64,000 nucleotides of DNA from Mugil cephalus. Its lineage: Eukaryota; Chordata; Actinopteri; Mugiliformes; Mugilidae. The stretch spans positions 8,484,001 to 8,548,000 of the forward strand of contig NC_061772.1 of assembly GCF_022458985.1 (NCBI RefSeq), in the 5' to 3' direction. The notes under the pieces were generated by a model. The model was not told the DNA's origin and ran no database searches. It saw nothing but the letters and a program-made list of their open reading frames with translations. Numbering within the stretch: position 1 is the stretch's first letter; every line of letters starts with the position of its first letter. A program made the translations under genes and the position numbers. Shown here piece after piece: positions 1 through 12,700 of the stretch.

Positions 1-1588
1 GCCGCTGGCATTCTCCATTTACCCAAAGCTCTTGAGGTGGCTCCTTTATTCGGGACAAACGAATAAGACAACGAACAGGTTCAATGATTAAATATATACA
101 GTCGGTTGAACACGTTTTCAAGTTTACGTGGTATGCATTTGTATCGTCCGTACTGTGCACAAACAAAAAACAAAAAAAAACAACGCGTGCTAAAGTTATG
201 GTAAACCCAAATGAAAAAGAAAAAAAAATGACATAAAAAAAACATCAAAGACTACACTGCTGACCGTGTTGACTGCGTAAATAACAGCTTCGTTACTCAG
301 CAGTCTCAGTTATTGATGATGTGCACATTTCACACTGCATGACCAAATAAATAGAAAAATCTGATTATGTTTGTCCTGGCGGACAGCTTGGTCATGGGAC
401 ACGAAAGTCTTTTCCATTTGGCAACAAAATATCCGCGAGAGGAAGCCTTGAGAAGAATTGGAATCAGAAAAATATCTGAGATGTCAGGGTCTAACGCGTA
501 GGCCCCATACAGTCCCCTCAATGAATAAACGTGATTGCAACCAAAATAAAAAGGACTTGAATGTAAATAACTACAAGTTTTAAATTCTGAAGCCATCGAT
601 TGTTTCTTGTCTTTTGTTTTAGGATAACTCTATCTGAAATTATCAATAAATTCTAAAGACTTTGCTAGACTTTTTCCATCTCCAGTATATGGTCAGAGAA
701 GAGATTTTCAGATAAAATATATAATTTCGCTTCAAGCCACCTGCCCCCCGGTATTTGACCTATATAAGTAAAACCAGTCTCTAAATCATCTAGTACAAAC
801 CCCCTCGTTTAGCACATTTCAGTGAACCGCACAAACCTCCAGAAACATCACTTTGATAAGCTTCCTTTCATAAGCGCACTGAAGCCATCGGCCCCAGGCC
901 CGTGAGCAAGCGAGGCCGTTCATGTGATTTTCTTTTCCCAGCAATTGGGCCAAAAACAATTTGGGGGGGAGTAATTTACACCAGCCCACCAAGCAAGTAT
1001 TTTTGGCGCTGCTGCATTTGAATGGTTCCTGGTGTGCGCTCCTCTCGTATTTTATACATGCTCTACTCCTTTACACCTCTGGTTTTGGCTGCAGTGATTT
1101 CACCATTATTCTCACTCGACGAGGACATGAACAGCGTAAAAAAGTTTTGAATGTGAGAGCTGCTTTACAAAGAGTTCACTTGAAATAAAGGCGTCTGCAG
1201 AATCCAAATTCTGAGGTGACGTGGATGCGTTTAGGATTATTTAAAAAGCAGAAGAAATAAAAAGTAAATATAAAAACTCCGAGCAGAGAGTTAAAGTAAG
1301 TCTCGTGTTTTGACTCCCAAAGAAAGAAGAAAAAATTCAAAAACCCAATATTTACATACTACATAATAAACTCTATCGTTGCGCAAGAGCACCATTTAAT
1401 GTCCAGGCGTTTCACAGTGCAGAACTTTGAATGACAATAACCAAACCAAAAAGGCGAATGATGGCAAGTTGAAGTCTTTATGTGAGATACAATCATGGAC
1501 GGGCATCACCTGCCAGTTCAAACAGAATCTACATTCAAGATGAGGAAATGTTGTCAGTGTGGAGAACTTTTCTTGAATGTGCGCAGTG
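1..1588. other. Flank downstream of mc1r, no gene recognised
   Basis: AT-rich noncoding sequence 3' of the minus-strand mc1r gene. Open frames here are short, carry no recognisable domain and have no splice-site support. The part nearest mc1r probably includes its 3' UTR, but no convincing AATAAA was identified on the minus strand. Confidence 0.5.
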
Positions 1589-2566
1589 TCACACGCCGAT
1601 GCACCAGGAACACATAACCAGCTCCTGCAGGGTTTTACGCAGCTCCTGGCTCCGGTATGCGTAGATGAGCGGGTCGATGAGAGAGTTACAGATAATGAGG
1701 ATGAGGAAAAGGTTAAAGTTTCGGAAGAAACAGTTGCAAAACGAACTGGTGGGGCATGCGAGGATGAGGATGAGGTGGAGGAAGAAGGGGCCCCAGCACA
1801 CAATGAAAACCCCGAGCAGGATGGTGAGGGTAATCGCTCCCTTCATGCTCGTGGACTGGCGCCTGCTTTTGTGGAAAGCCATGATGCGCCGAGAGTGCAC
1901 GTGCGCCAGGAGAAACATGTGCAGGTACAGCACGGCGTTAAACACCAGAGTGGTGAAGAAGAAAGTGACGAGGCACACGATGACCGCGTTGTCGGTGTGA
2001 TACACGATGAAGAGGATGCTGGAGGCGATGCTGGCCAGCCACACCACCACGATGATAATGACGGCGCGCTGCGTGGTCATGATGCTGTGATAGCGGAGCG
2101 CGTAAAAAATGGTGACGTAGCGATCTGCGGCGATGGTGCACAGAAAGGAGAGCGAGGACACCACGGAGCTGCAGATCATCACGTCGATGACGTTGTCCAG
2201 GTGGCGCAGCATCCCGGGGTGCACGACCAGGAGGCCGTGGTCATTGAGCAGCATGAATACGGTCTCCATCACATTGCTGACGCTGACAAGCATGTCGGAC
2301 ACTGCCAGGCAACAGATGAAGTAGTACATGGGCGAGTGCAGGTTGCGGTTCCTGATGATGGCCACGATCACTAAGATGTTCTCCACCAGGCTGATGAGCC
2401 CCAGCGCCAAGAAGAGCTCCTGAGGGATGCGAATCTGAACGCAGCCCAACAAGTTCCGCTCCCCCATCGTGGAGTTGGTTTCGTTGTCGTCCATAAAGTC
2501 ATTCAGCGGGCTGAGCTCCACATGGAGGAGAGAGGGATAATGCAGGGACCTGTTGGTCATTTCCAT
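1589..2566 (-). CDS. mc1r: Melanocortin 1 receptor
   Basis: Class A G-protein-coupled receptor for alpha-MSH that raises cAMP in pigment cells and controls melanin pigmentation. The intronless frame of 325 residues is the usual length for fish MC1R. Seven hydrophobic segments are visible. The N-terminus carries N-glycosylation sequons at N5, N28 and N31. TM2 contains [17 protein letters not shown]3 ends in DRY (148-150), TM6 contains CWGPFF and TM7 contains DPLIY (298-302). Acidic ligand-pocket residues equivalent to human E94, D117 and D121 are present as E101, D124 and D128. The C-terminus ends CSWCIGV, with cysteines suited to palmitoylation. The start at 2566 gives the standard N-terminus. 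A long frame on the opposite strand is only a composition shadow. Next to it lies tcf25, the same neighbour as in mammals, which supports MC1R rather than another melanocortin receptor. Confidence 0.97.
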   Translation of the reverse strand: MEMTNRSLHYPSLLHVELSPLNDFMDDNETNSTMGERNLLGCVQIRIPQELFLALGLISLVENILVIVAIIRNRNLHSPMYYFICCLAVSDMLVSVSNVMETVFMLLNDHGLLVVHPGMLRHLDNVIDVMICSSVVSSLSFLCTIAADRYVTIFYALRYHSIMTTQRAVIIIVVVWLASIASSILFIVYHTDNAVIVCLVTFFFTTLVFNAVLYLHMFLLAHVHSRRIMAFHKSRRQSTSMKGAITLTILLGVFIVCWGPFFLHLILILACPTSSFCNCFFRNFNLFLILIICNSLIDPLIYAYRSQELRKTLQELVMCSWCIGV

Positions 2567-5500
2567 GTCCGACTTTTCTGTGATAACTGACAGGTTTTTC
2601 TTTGGGGTTTATTGCATCGCAGTTTCAAACTGGGTGAATAAGGTTCATCAGTTGTCTCGTTGGCTTGGACACGTCGCCTCCCAGCGAGCTGCAAAAACCA
2701 AGCCACTCATCCAAACAGCTTATTTGTTAAACCCATCAACGCACTGTCCAAATACCCAAAAGGCGTCCCTAAAAGCTTGATGAATTATTAATATTATTTA
2801 TTTTCGCCATTCAATAATCGATTATCTTGCTCTCCGGGTGAGGAAAGTCAAGTAAACGGAGCGCAGATGGGTTTGTCCGAGAGAAAAGTGTTTCTCCTCA
2901 CCGAAGTCTCCGTCTGTCCTACAGTTTCGATGCAGTTTGCAAGACAAGGAGATCCATGAAATGTCCTTCAGCAACAAAACTTTGAGCTCGCAGTTCAAGA
3001 TGTTCACTCTCACGAGGGACCCGACACCCACACCCTTCAGACTCGTCGCATTAGCTCAGACCGTCCTGGACAATGTGGTGTCAGAGAAGTGTGTCCGGTA
3101 CCTCACTTGAAAATTAGAGTGAGTTGCTTGAGCAATTCTCGGAGGGATGCTGGATTCTGAATGACTTCAGGCGACTCCTCCTCTCACACAAACGTCAGCT
3201 GGGTTGATGTCCTGTCCATGTCTGTAATGCACAAAGCTGATGTTTTGACTTCTTCCGTATTCTAGTTTTTCAGCTGTAAACTTTTGGAAGGTCGCAGTTG
3301 ACTTTTATCTTGAATTATTTTTTTTATAACGATAGTAATAAAATGATGATGATGATAATAATAAGTAAACATCTGAAACAGTACTGCAAAATCAACAAGC
3401 AAAAATCAGCATCAAATATTGTTGACACTTAAATCAATGACTTACAATAAAATAACGTGTGTGGGGTCAGGTTGGAGAACAAAGCTGCATTAATAAGCGA
3501 TGGAACAGCTTCTAGGCTGTGATGGAATAGCAGACTATTTATAATTGTGTTTTTCCCCCTTACAGATCAGCGTATACTCACAATCATAGAGGGAATATGT
3601 GGTGTGAAAAGATGTCTCAAACCATCTTCTACACTCTTGTACACTGACATGACAGCTGAATTTGAGTGGCTCAATAATAATGATAAAATATATGATAAAA
3701 AAAAAGTAACTGCAGTCTGTAAGGTTTCTGAGTTTTAACTGCAACAAAGAAGGTTAAAATTAACAAATGTATTTCATGGCAATATGAGGATTGAAAGGGA
3801 GGAGACAAAGATATATTTTGTATTAAACATGTTGTTTTTAAGATATTACAAAATCCCCTATAAGATTCATAGCCCACAGTTTTAAATTCCATTCATGGAT
3901 GTCATCAAAATTGTGACCAGTGATTGTGATCAGCCAGTGAGCATGTACAAATGCCTTATGAGGAACTTAACAGAAGTGCCAAACATTGTGTAGCTTCTCA
4001 GATGTGAGATTTCACGTTTTAACTTCACCCGAAGTCTTTATAAAATTAAGAGTTTCGTTTGGTGACAAAACAACATGTGGAGACCTCACGTTAGCCTGAC
4101 CAAATAATCTAATAATAAATTATGCTATTGCAGTGTTAATTAAATTCAGCTGACATCTTGAATACCTATAGATTTACGACTACAGCAGAAGGATCACATG
4201 AAATGCTTGCACAAGCTCAACCATAGCTCCAGGTGAACTAGAAACAATGACCTTATTCGTCCATCAAGCACAGACACCCTCATCACGTGGCTCACTGAGC
4301 AACAGATTAAGTCCACAACAGCAACAGCACGAGTCGAGCCTGTTCACTAACCGCCAAGCTGAGTCCTCTACTTGACCGAGAAGCGTTCAGGTTTGGGGTT
4401 TAATGTTTCACATTTACACTGAAAAACAAGCTTTCTGTCTGAGAAAGACAGAAAGGGGAAGCATACAGTGAAACACTGGCTTTAAGTGATATCAGAGGAA
4501 CATTTTTAAGTTTGACGGGAAAAGAAACAGGCAGATTCTTAGCATTTTACTTGAAACATAACTTCCTGGTTTCCTGGTAAGAGTGAAAGACTTGGAGAAG
4601 AGACATAAACAAATTGAAATGAAACATAATTTGTTGGCGTGATGCCAGAATATAGTTCCAACACCATGTTTCAGGTCCAACACTGCTTTCGTCCAGAGCA
4701 GTCATGGGTATCTGAGTGCCAGCAATAATGAAATCAAGCAAAACCTTTATAAAAAAAAAAACATCTGACCACCTGAATATAACATGACAGACGGGAACAG
4801 GCCAGAGGGAGTTTTTTTTTTTTCTTTAATTTTATTGGGTTGAACAAGCCACAAACAATCCAATATTGGTGAGTCAGCTCATATTAGAGGGCGAAGCAGA
4901 CATCCAGCAGTAATGGTATGATTAATGAAAATCACAGGCTGAAGAATGTCTGAGTGAGAATCAGATGATAATTCAGACTGCAGGTTTTAAATGAAATGAT
5001 TATCTGAAAAGGTTCTTTTTAAGAAACATTAAAGTTACAATGTGTCTCCCCATTCTGGCAATTAGTGTAATTACACAAAGACTTATACGTACACTGACAC
5101 CCCTTAATGCTCTCCAATGAGGACGAGACACTTCAACAATAATCCACATTTCACCTCATAGTTGGTTGCTTTCTTGTTTCAAATGAAATTCTTCCTCTGA
5201 ACACAAAGTTTTTTGTGTTGTTTTTTTATCTGGAACAGCAAAACATTTTCTTCAGAGCCTCAAAGACTCCGTTTCATTCGTCCTGAATGCCAGAGATGAT
5301 GAATGCATAGCGCTATAAACAAACTGGTTAACTCCTCAGTAGGGGCTGCAGGCTACTCTGTAACCTCTGATTCCCCTCGTCACCTCTGGTCACAGCAGGT
5401 CGCGGTATATTTGAAACAAGGCTAAAACAAGGCAACAGGACTTCAGTTAAACTGGCTTTGTGAGTTTACATCAGTTTAGATTAGTAAATCAATGATGTAA

Positions 5501-6742
5501 AAAAACAAAACAAAAAAAAAACCTCAAACAAGTCCAGCTGCCTTGTTCTAGACAGTCGTGATTTCGTCATAAAAGCTCTAAAATGAAAAAATACATCAAA
5601 TCCACTCACAAATGCCTCCACAACAGGACACAGTAGAATGAAGTTCATTTCCAAAAGGATTTCACTAAGGTTTGTTTGTGATTACTTGTACAATCAGCAA
5701 TGACTAAATATACAGTTTCTCTAAACACAGTGATGCAATTCTCTGCTTCATATTTCATGGTCAAGTAATTATTTTGTTCAATTTTACTATTAAGTGTTCC
5801 TTTCTTCAGCTTTTTCAGCTAATTATTTGGCAAATAGCCCTGATGTATGCAGTCATTTATAAAAGAGATTCACACATACTTTCATTTTACCTGATTTTCT
5901 TTACTTAACATATTGTTTTTACAACACAGTAAAGTTTGTAAAAGATGTTACAGCATCCCCGTGAAAATTAAGAGTGCATTTAAATATGTCTTAAATTAAA
6001 AAGTCACTTATATCTAAATAAAGATGCCTTAATAAAGGGAGGGTATGTCATGTGATATATGACAATGTATGACAATATTTTCATAATCAAGTAAAGCAAG
6101 ATGTAATTTTTACCTTTTCAACATTTCACAGTTCACACAGATTCTCACGGGCCAAACTGATTTCCCCAACGTTTGTTTTGAATGACAGAATCTGTCGAAT
6201 TAGGTCAATGGGAATAAAAAGCTCCTTTACTCTTGGGTTGCAAAAATAATTTCTGTAAAATGCTGTCACGCAAATTCTTGAATCCGTGACACAGAATCTC
6301 TACTCAACATAAGAGCTGTTTGAACCTTGTTCTGACATCATAAAGCAGTTAATTGTGTTGTGAAAATAAAATTAAAAAAAGAGAGAGAGAAAACACTCAA
6401 GGGAGCCAGAAATCAGAAGAAGAATAATGCCCATTATGTGTTGGAGCTATTGAAGTGACAGTGCTATGATAACGACTATAAAAACACTGTCAACCATTGG
6501 GTTCAATTAGCAACTGGACTTCTGACACTTGAAGAAAGATCCCGTGTTCACAACAGTCTGCATCAGATTTTAATCCACGGCTGCTGAAGCACAGTTTAGT
6601 ATTCTCATGTTGGGAAAATAATAAAAATACTATTCAGAAGTCCCACACCATCTCTTCTTTTCTTAATTATAAACAGCATCTCATTTTTTAAGTGTCTTAT
6701 TTTCTTCCTCTTCGCTGAAAACGTATTCCACCCCCGTCCTCC
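2567..6742. other. mc1r upstream region and tcf25 3' flank
   Basis: About 4.2 kb without a supported coding exon. The right part should contain the tcf25 3' UTR; the left part holds the mc1r promoter and 5' UTR. The sequence is AT-rich with small homopolymers. No transposon, RNA gene or conserved frame was recognised. Confidence 0.5.
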
Positions 6743-9700
6743 TCAGTCCCATTCCTCGTCATCTCTGTACGGGTTGTCCTCTCTTGGTGGCTCCTGAAAC
6801 CGGATGTTTGCCAGCATGTCCCTCATTGCCACCATCAGGCGATTGACTTCCTGGTTCAGCTCCTGACCGGCTCGAGCCACTTCCATGCCGTCCTCCTGCC
6901 TCGGTCCGTCCTTAGTGAGGGAGACATCACTTAAATCTAGATACTGTACTTGACCGAGTCACAGTCTCACAGTTCTCTCCAGTACAGGACAGTCATTCAT
7001 TTAGCTGATTATTTTCTTCAATTGTGTTATTTTTCTGTTATCCATACTGTATCTCTTCCTCTCTATACGTGGAAAACTTGATTAGGAATGAACTGTCCTG
7101 ATGGAAATATGCTTTAGGCACACTGGTTAAGCATATAGCTCACTCACAAGATGTTCAACTGCGCGTGTGGCTGTACCACATACAGCACATGTCTCATCAT
7201 CTGGCCGCCAATGGCTCATTCTATCTTTGTGTGTCGGTTCTACCCACCGACACACAAAGATGCACGACACGTACGATTCCACGACCACACGCTGTCCCTG
7301 TCAATTTCTAACGCTGCCCCTTGTTTAATCCCTTTTGGGACATAAACCAGACTCATTGTGTGCTTAGCGTGTTACCAGCAGCATCTTTTACAGGAACAAG
7401 AAGGCTGGGACGTAATCTATATTAATGGTCAGTACTTGACGTTGTGGACAGTCAGTTATCTTGTGGCAAAATTCGGTTAACGTGAGGAAAAAACATATTA
7501 TGTAGACACTACTGTAGGTTGCTGTCTCCCACCATGTTTTTTCTACGACAGTTTAATTTTGGTAAAAAACATCTCGTTTTGCTTTTCCTTTCTACAATGC
7601 TACTTTATATCTGCTCATCTTTTATGATCAGAGTGGTACATGCTTTCGACATTTATCAGTTGGTTGATGATACCAATGTCCATTCAACATATTTCCCTCC
7701 TGTGTCAATGTCACCGTACAGGAACCCACTGCTAAGAATGAACGCATGCCCACATTTACAGCTGACAACAACGCCTTGAAGTTTCAACTGTTGCCATTGT
7801 AATCAATATCAAAATCAGGTTTCATTTAACTTATTCCCAGACAAGGACATTTAATCTTATTGACTGTTTTTGTGCGTCCTAGCTGTCATCTAACATTACT
7901 TTGACAGGGGTGCATGTTACAGCTACGCAAGCAACAGTCAAACATCTGGAATACGTTACCCACAAACACTCAACCGCCAGATAGGCTACACCAAAGAAGA
8001 CTTGCATAATCACACGTCAACAAACGTGTACATAACAGATCTGTCTATTTTCTGTTGTGGTTGATGTTGATTTAGTGCATGTTATCAAAGTACAGAACAC
8101 TGCCCAAAAGCTTGCACACTCTAATATTTCACTGGGCCGCCTCTAGCTTTGATTACAGCAGCATTCTCTGTGGCATGAAGCAAGGAGCTTTTGTAATGTC
8201 ACAAGATTTATTTCCATCCAGTGTTGCATTCATTTCTCACTAAGATCTTGTATTAACGATGGGAGAGTCTGACCACTGTACAAAGTCTTCTCCAGCACAT
8301 CCCAAAGATTCTCAATGGGGTTAAGGTCTGGACTCTGTGGCGGCCAACCCATGTGTGAAAATGAGGTCTCATGCTCCCTGAACCACCCTTTCACTATTTC
8401 AGTCTCATGAATCCTCCTATTGTCATCTCCAAATATGTCCGTGTCGTCAGGGAAGAAAAAAATCCATTGATGGAATAACCTGGGGCCTCATGTACAAAGA
8501 CTTGGAAGTCTTACTGAAACATGATGTACACTCAAACCCAAGAAAACACCAAAACGCCCAAAACTGGCCATGAGTATCATGGCATGGTTGTCATGACATA
8601 AGAAAAACAAAAGCACCTGGACCGTGTTTAAGATATGGTCTTTTTCTCCATTATTAGTGAACCTTTAAACACATTTTAATGGGCATTAAAGAGTTGTACA
8701 GTGTTTTACCATATTGAGCTCCACATTGTTAAAATCACTCTCCTTGAACGTGACAACCACTGAGTCTGACAGCGCCGCCTGTCACCTCTCTGGATAAACA
8801 CAAAACCTCTTACAGGGCTTCTCATTACACAGCTGTTACATGCAGATTATTTCTCTTGACATATCAAATGAAATATTGTTTCAGATAACAGTGTATATCT
8901 AATCATATTTCAGATAAATGCCAACAGATCTGCTACTGTTGGATTATGTATGGATCTACTGCAGTGTTCACAGACAGTTCAGAGGCAGTGAGAGCTGACA
9001 CACTGAAACACTGCGAAACACAACTGATGTCAACCGCAGGGAGAACTAGAAGTGATGGACACGTCAGGTTTCACTAGACTGGAAGTGCTAATTCTACGCC
9101 TCGGTCATACACCACATCAAAAGATGTCGGTCAAAACGTTGGTCTTTTTCCACATTTGCTCTCTTTCACACAAACCTCCCAGTCCATTCTGTGGCAAAAA
9201 TAATATGAAATTGATCAGCGTAAAGGGACACCACTGATTTGTTTCTGAGGATGACATAGATCGTGAATGATTGGTCAAAGTTAGATCAACTTTGTGAGAA
9301 AATGTAGTGGTTTACCGTTTGTGACATTTTTATTTATTTTTATGAGACATCAGCAAGAAAACTTCAAAGTAACAAACACTTTTTGACAATAAGATCTTAC
9401 AGGATTTCCTAATGTATTATTTTATGTACACTGCAGATAAACACTAAAAGCTGCACGAGAAAGAGATTCTGATGTCTGTGTCTTTTCCTTGACATCTCAA
9501 AGTGAAATATTGTTGGAATAGATGAAAGCAGCTTAGCGAGGTTCCCTGATAAAATAGATCCTGTACATTTTAACGAATAAATCTAAAAGTCAAAGTTTAT
9601 TTTTAGTGCAGAGGCAGCAAGACAAAGGCGCACAAACAACTTTACACTATGTGAATGTCACTATTGTATTCCTCTTAATTGACACACAGAATTAACTGTA

Positions 9701-12700
9701 ACGAGATCATATGCCTTCTTTTATATTTTTCAGTTGTTATCGCCTCAGGGTAACCATGGGTCTTTGGAGGAAATCTTATATCAGTCAAGGTTGTGTGTGA
9801 AAATGTTTTCCCAGATCTCTTATCCGTTCAGAAGGCTCTACTAGCCCCACAGGGAGTCACCACTGAATGGATTTATATCTCTGTGGTGTATGTGGGGAGC
9901 ACATCTCCAGATTTGGAGGCGATACGATTGTCATAAAAACTTGTGATTTAGTATAATAGTCATTTCAGAAAGGGGGGAGAGGCACACACGATAAATAAAA
10001 ATACCAGAAACTTCGAGACAAAATCCGAATGTCAGCGTGCATTAGTAGTTTCACAACTACAAATATTAGTCGGTCTTTCAAGACCTGCACACTGTAACAT
10101 TTAGTTTTTTCTTCTTTTGACAGAGCTAAGCTCTTCTGGCTCCTCTGTCATTCGCATGCAGCAGAAAACCCTCTGTGTTCCTTCAGTAATTAAGGACAGT
10201 AAACTCTATAACATTACACAACGTTAAGGCTGCAGGAAAATATGAGCATAATGAGGAAAATACACGCAGTACGCAGTAGATCATGCGACACTGTCTGGAG
10301 CATGGTAACTTAATGTTTTGTTTTAATGTTTAACAGCTGTTCATCACATGGTATCTCTATCATACAAACCATGAATTCCATCCATCATCAAGTATTCAAC
10401 GTCTGCGCACACGTCCTCTGATTACATCAGTATTGTTTGCTCTTTGGTTTTAATGTGTTGCTCTTTGAATATTATCAACCACTGAAGTATTGTTTTAAAT
10501 TCATGGAAGACAACAGTAATGGAGGCTTTTCGCCTGATCCATGCAACTCACCTGAAGGTTGAAGTTTGGCAGCAAAGATCGGAAAAACAGCGAGAATGTG
10601 CTCTCATTGGAGGCTCCGACATGCTGCCTGTACGTCATCAAAAACACAGAGAACACACAGTGAGCCTCTTTAAAATATAACAGGATTTTAAGGATATAAA
10701 GCATGTTTGTTTTGTGAGTGGCAGAACTCTTTTACCTCTCTGGTCGGGTGTAAGATGTCACTGAGTCTAGCGGAGGAAGAGGGTCGAAACCCATCACAGG
10801 CTGAGTGGTTATCTCCTGAGGATGATAAACAAATAAAATGTGTGAGTTCAGTCAAATCAGATCAGTTCATGCAACTTAGAGTTGAGACAAACACTTATGC
10901 TCCAGGTGATTATGCTTAAAAGTCCAGATGTAGAACCAAGTTACAGGGAGGATTCAGAAGCTTTGCTGTCCCAACAATAAGGTTTTATGAGGACCTTGTT
11001 TATGTTATAGTTCTTATAATTGTCAGGATTTGTTCCACAACTTCCAGTGTGCATGGAGAACTCCAGCGCCACATACAGACCAACATAACTCATTAGGTTG
11101 ACACTGATGAAGGCACAAGAACAAAACACATCAGCATATCATTAAGGTTGTCTGCATAACAGCCCTGTGTGATGACAAATATGATTTACAGACAAAACAA
11201 TCTGTGGCAAAGGAGTAATCCAATTATTTCTTTTTAAGATACTTTGAATTTAATTGACTGCTCTCACTATGAGACATGTCTGTTCATTATCTTTAAAGGA
11301 CCATGTTGGCTAATTGCAGTGTCGAGTCAAAGATGGAAGACAGCAGCAATATGTTACAGCTATAGATTAGGAATGTTGTTTGCATGAAGCAACTACACTA
11401 AAAGAAACACATTGTGCAATGAGCTTCCATTATGGTGGACTTCCATTTGGCCGTGTGTGAGCCCTGACATCAGGAAACGTGTGGTCGCTGATAGTTTCTT
11501 ACTAGAGGGAGACTTGAAGTGGCTTCTTTGATCTCAGAGAGGAGAACGTGGCGATGGATGTTTCTAGGTGCACTCTGGTACCTCTGCTTCCTCCTGGAAC
11601 CAAACAATGGCGTCAATATTAAAAGAAACTGAAGCAGTGAAGTGAGACCCATTACACCTCTGTCATAATGTAAGCCACTTTAGATTTTCCTAGTCAATAC
11701 CATATGCTCATCACTTGATGTCACTAGTTTAGTTAATGAATGTCTCTAATGTCCAGATAGCTGACATCTTACTTATTTTGGCAGTCCTCCACTAAAGGGT
11801 CTTTCGCATCAACTCGTCGCAGCACCTCCTTCACAGACTCTTCCAGCCAAACCATCACTACCGCCTCCCTCCACAGGCTGTACGTTCTCCCCACATACAG
11901 AGCCGTCAGTTCAGCCAGAGCTGGTGGCTGCCTACAAGCAGACAAAGCACAGTGAGCTGAGTATTAGAGGTGGAGAAGCACATAACATACAAACATTTTA
12001 CGCAACACGGCAGCACACATTACCATATCTGACTCTTTGGGCCAAAGAAGCTATGGGAGGTGACTGCAGCATCAGCCTGAACAGTGCACAGGTCCAGTAA
12101 GGGCATCAAGACTGTGGAAAACACATTAACAGCAACATAAAGTGGTAAAAATACAGCATCATATATCTGTCAAATATTGCATGTGCTTTATATTTGTAAA
12201 CCATTTAATTTCTGAAAGGCTAACCTCCGGGGAACATGATGAGAGCGTTCTGCAGCATCTCGTCGGCTTTTTGTTTTAGTTTGCCACTTTCCTCAGGATC
12301 CATATCCTCCTGTTGACTGAGATGGAAATGGCAAAGTGCAGTGGAGAATGCAAAGTTTGGCAGCTGAGACAGATTTCTGTGCACCTGAAAATGAATAACA
12401 ACACATAAGCATTCCTGTATCAGTCAGCAGGGATAGGCTAACACACGCGTACTGCACATTACACAACACAATCGTACACTGTACCTCCCAGTCCTGGTAT
12501 AACTGAAGGAGGGACCGGTACTCTCGGGAACGCAGTGTCAGGAAATCAATGAGCAGGAGCATGCAGAGCGGGTCAGAGTCTGGGTCCAAACTAATAGAAA
12601 GAATGACAGACAAAATCACAAGCAGATGATCACTTCACACATACAAGATAATCACATCAAATATCTGGAATAAATATACAATTTGTTTTTAAAGATGCTG

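Noticed and set aside
1577-2374. A 265-codon plus-strand frame rich in Glu, Asp and His opposite mc1r
   Set aside because: It is the antisense shadow of the mc1r coding sequence; its composition follows from the receptor's codons and it matches no family.
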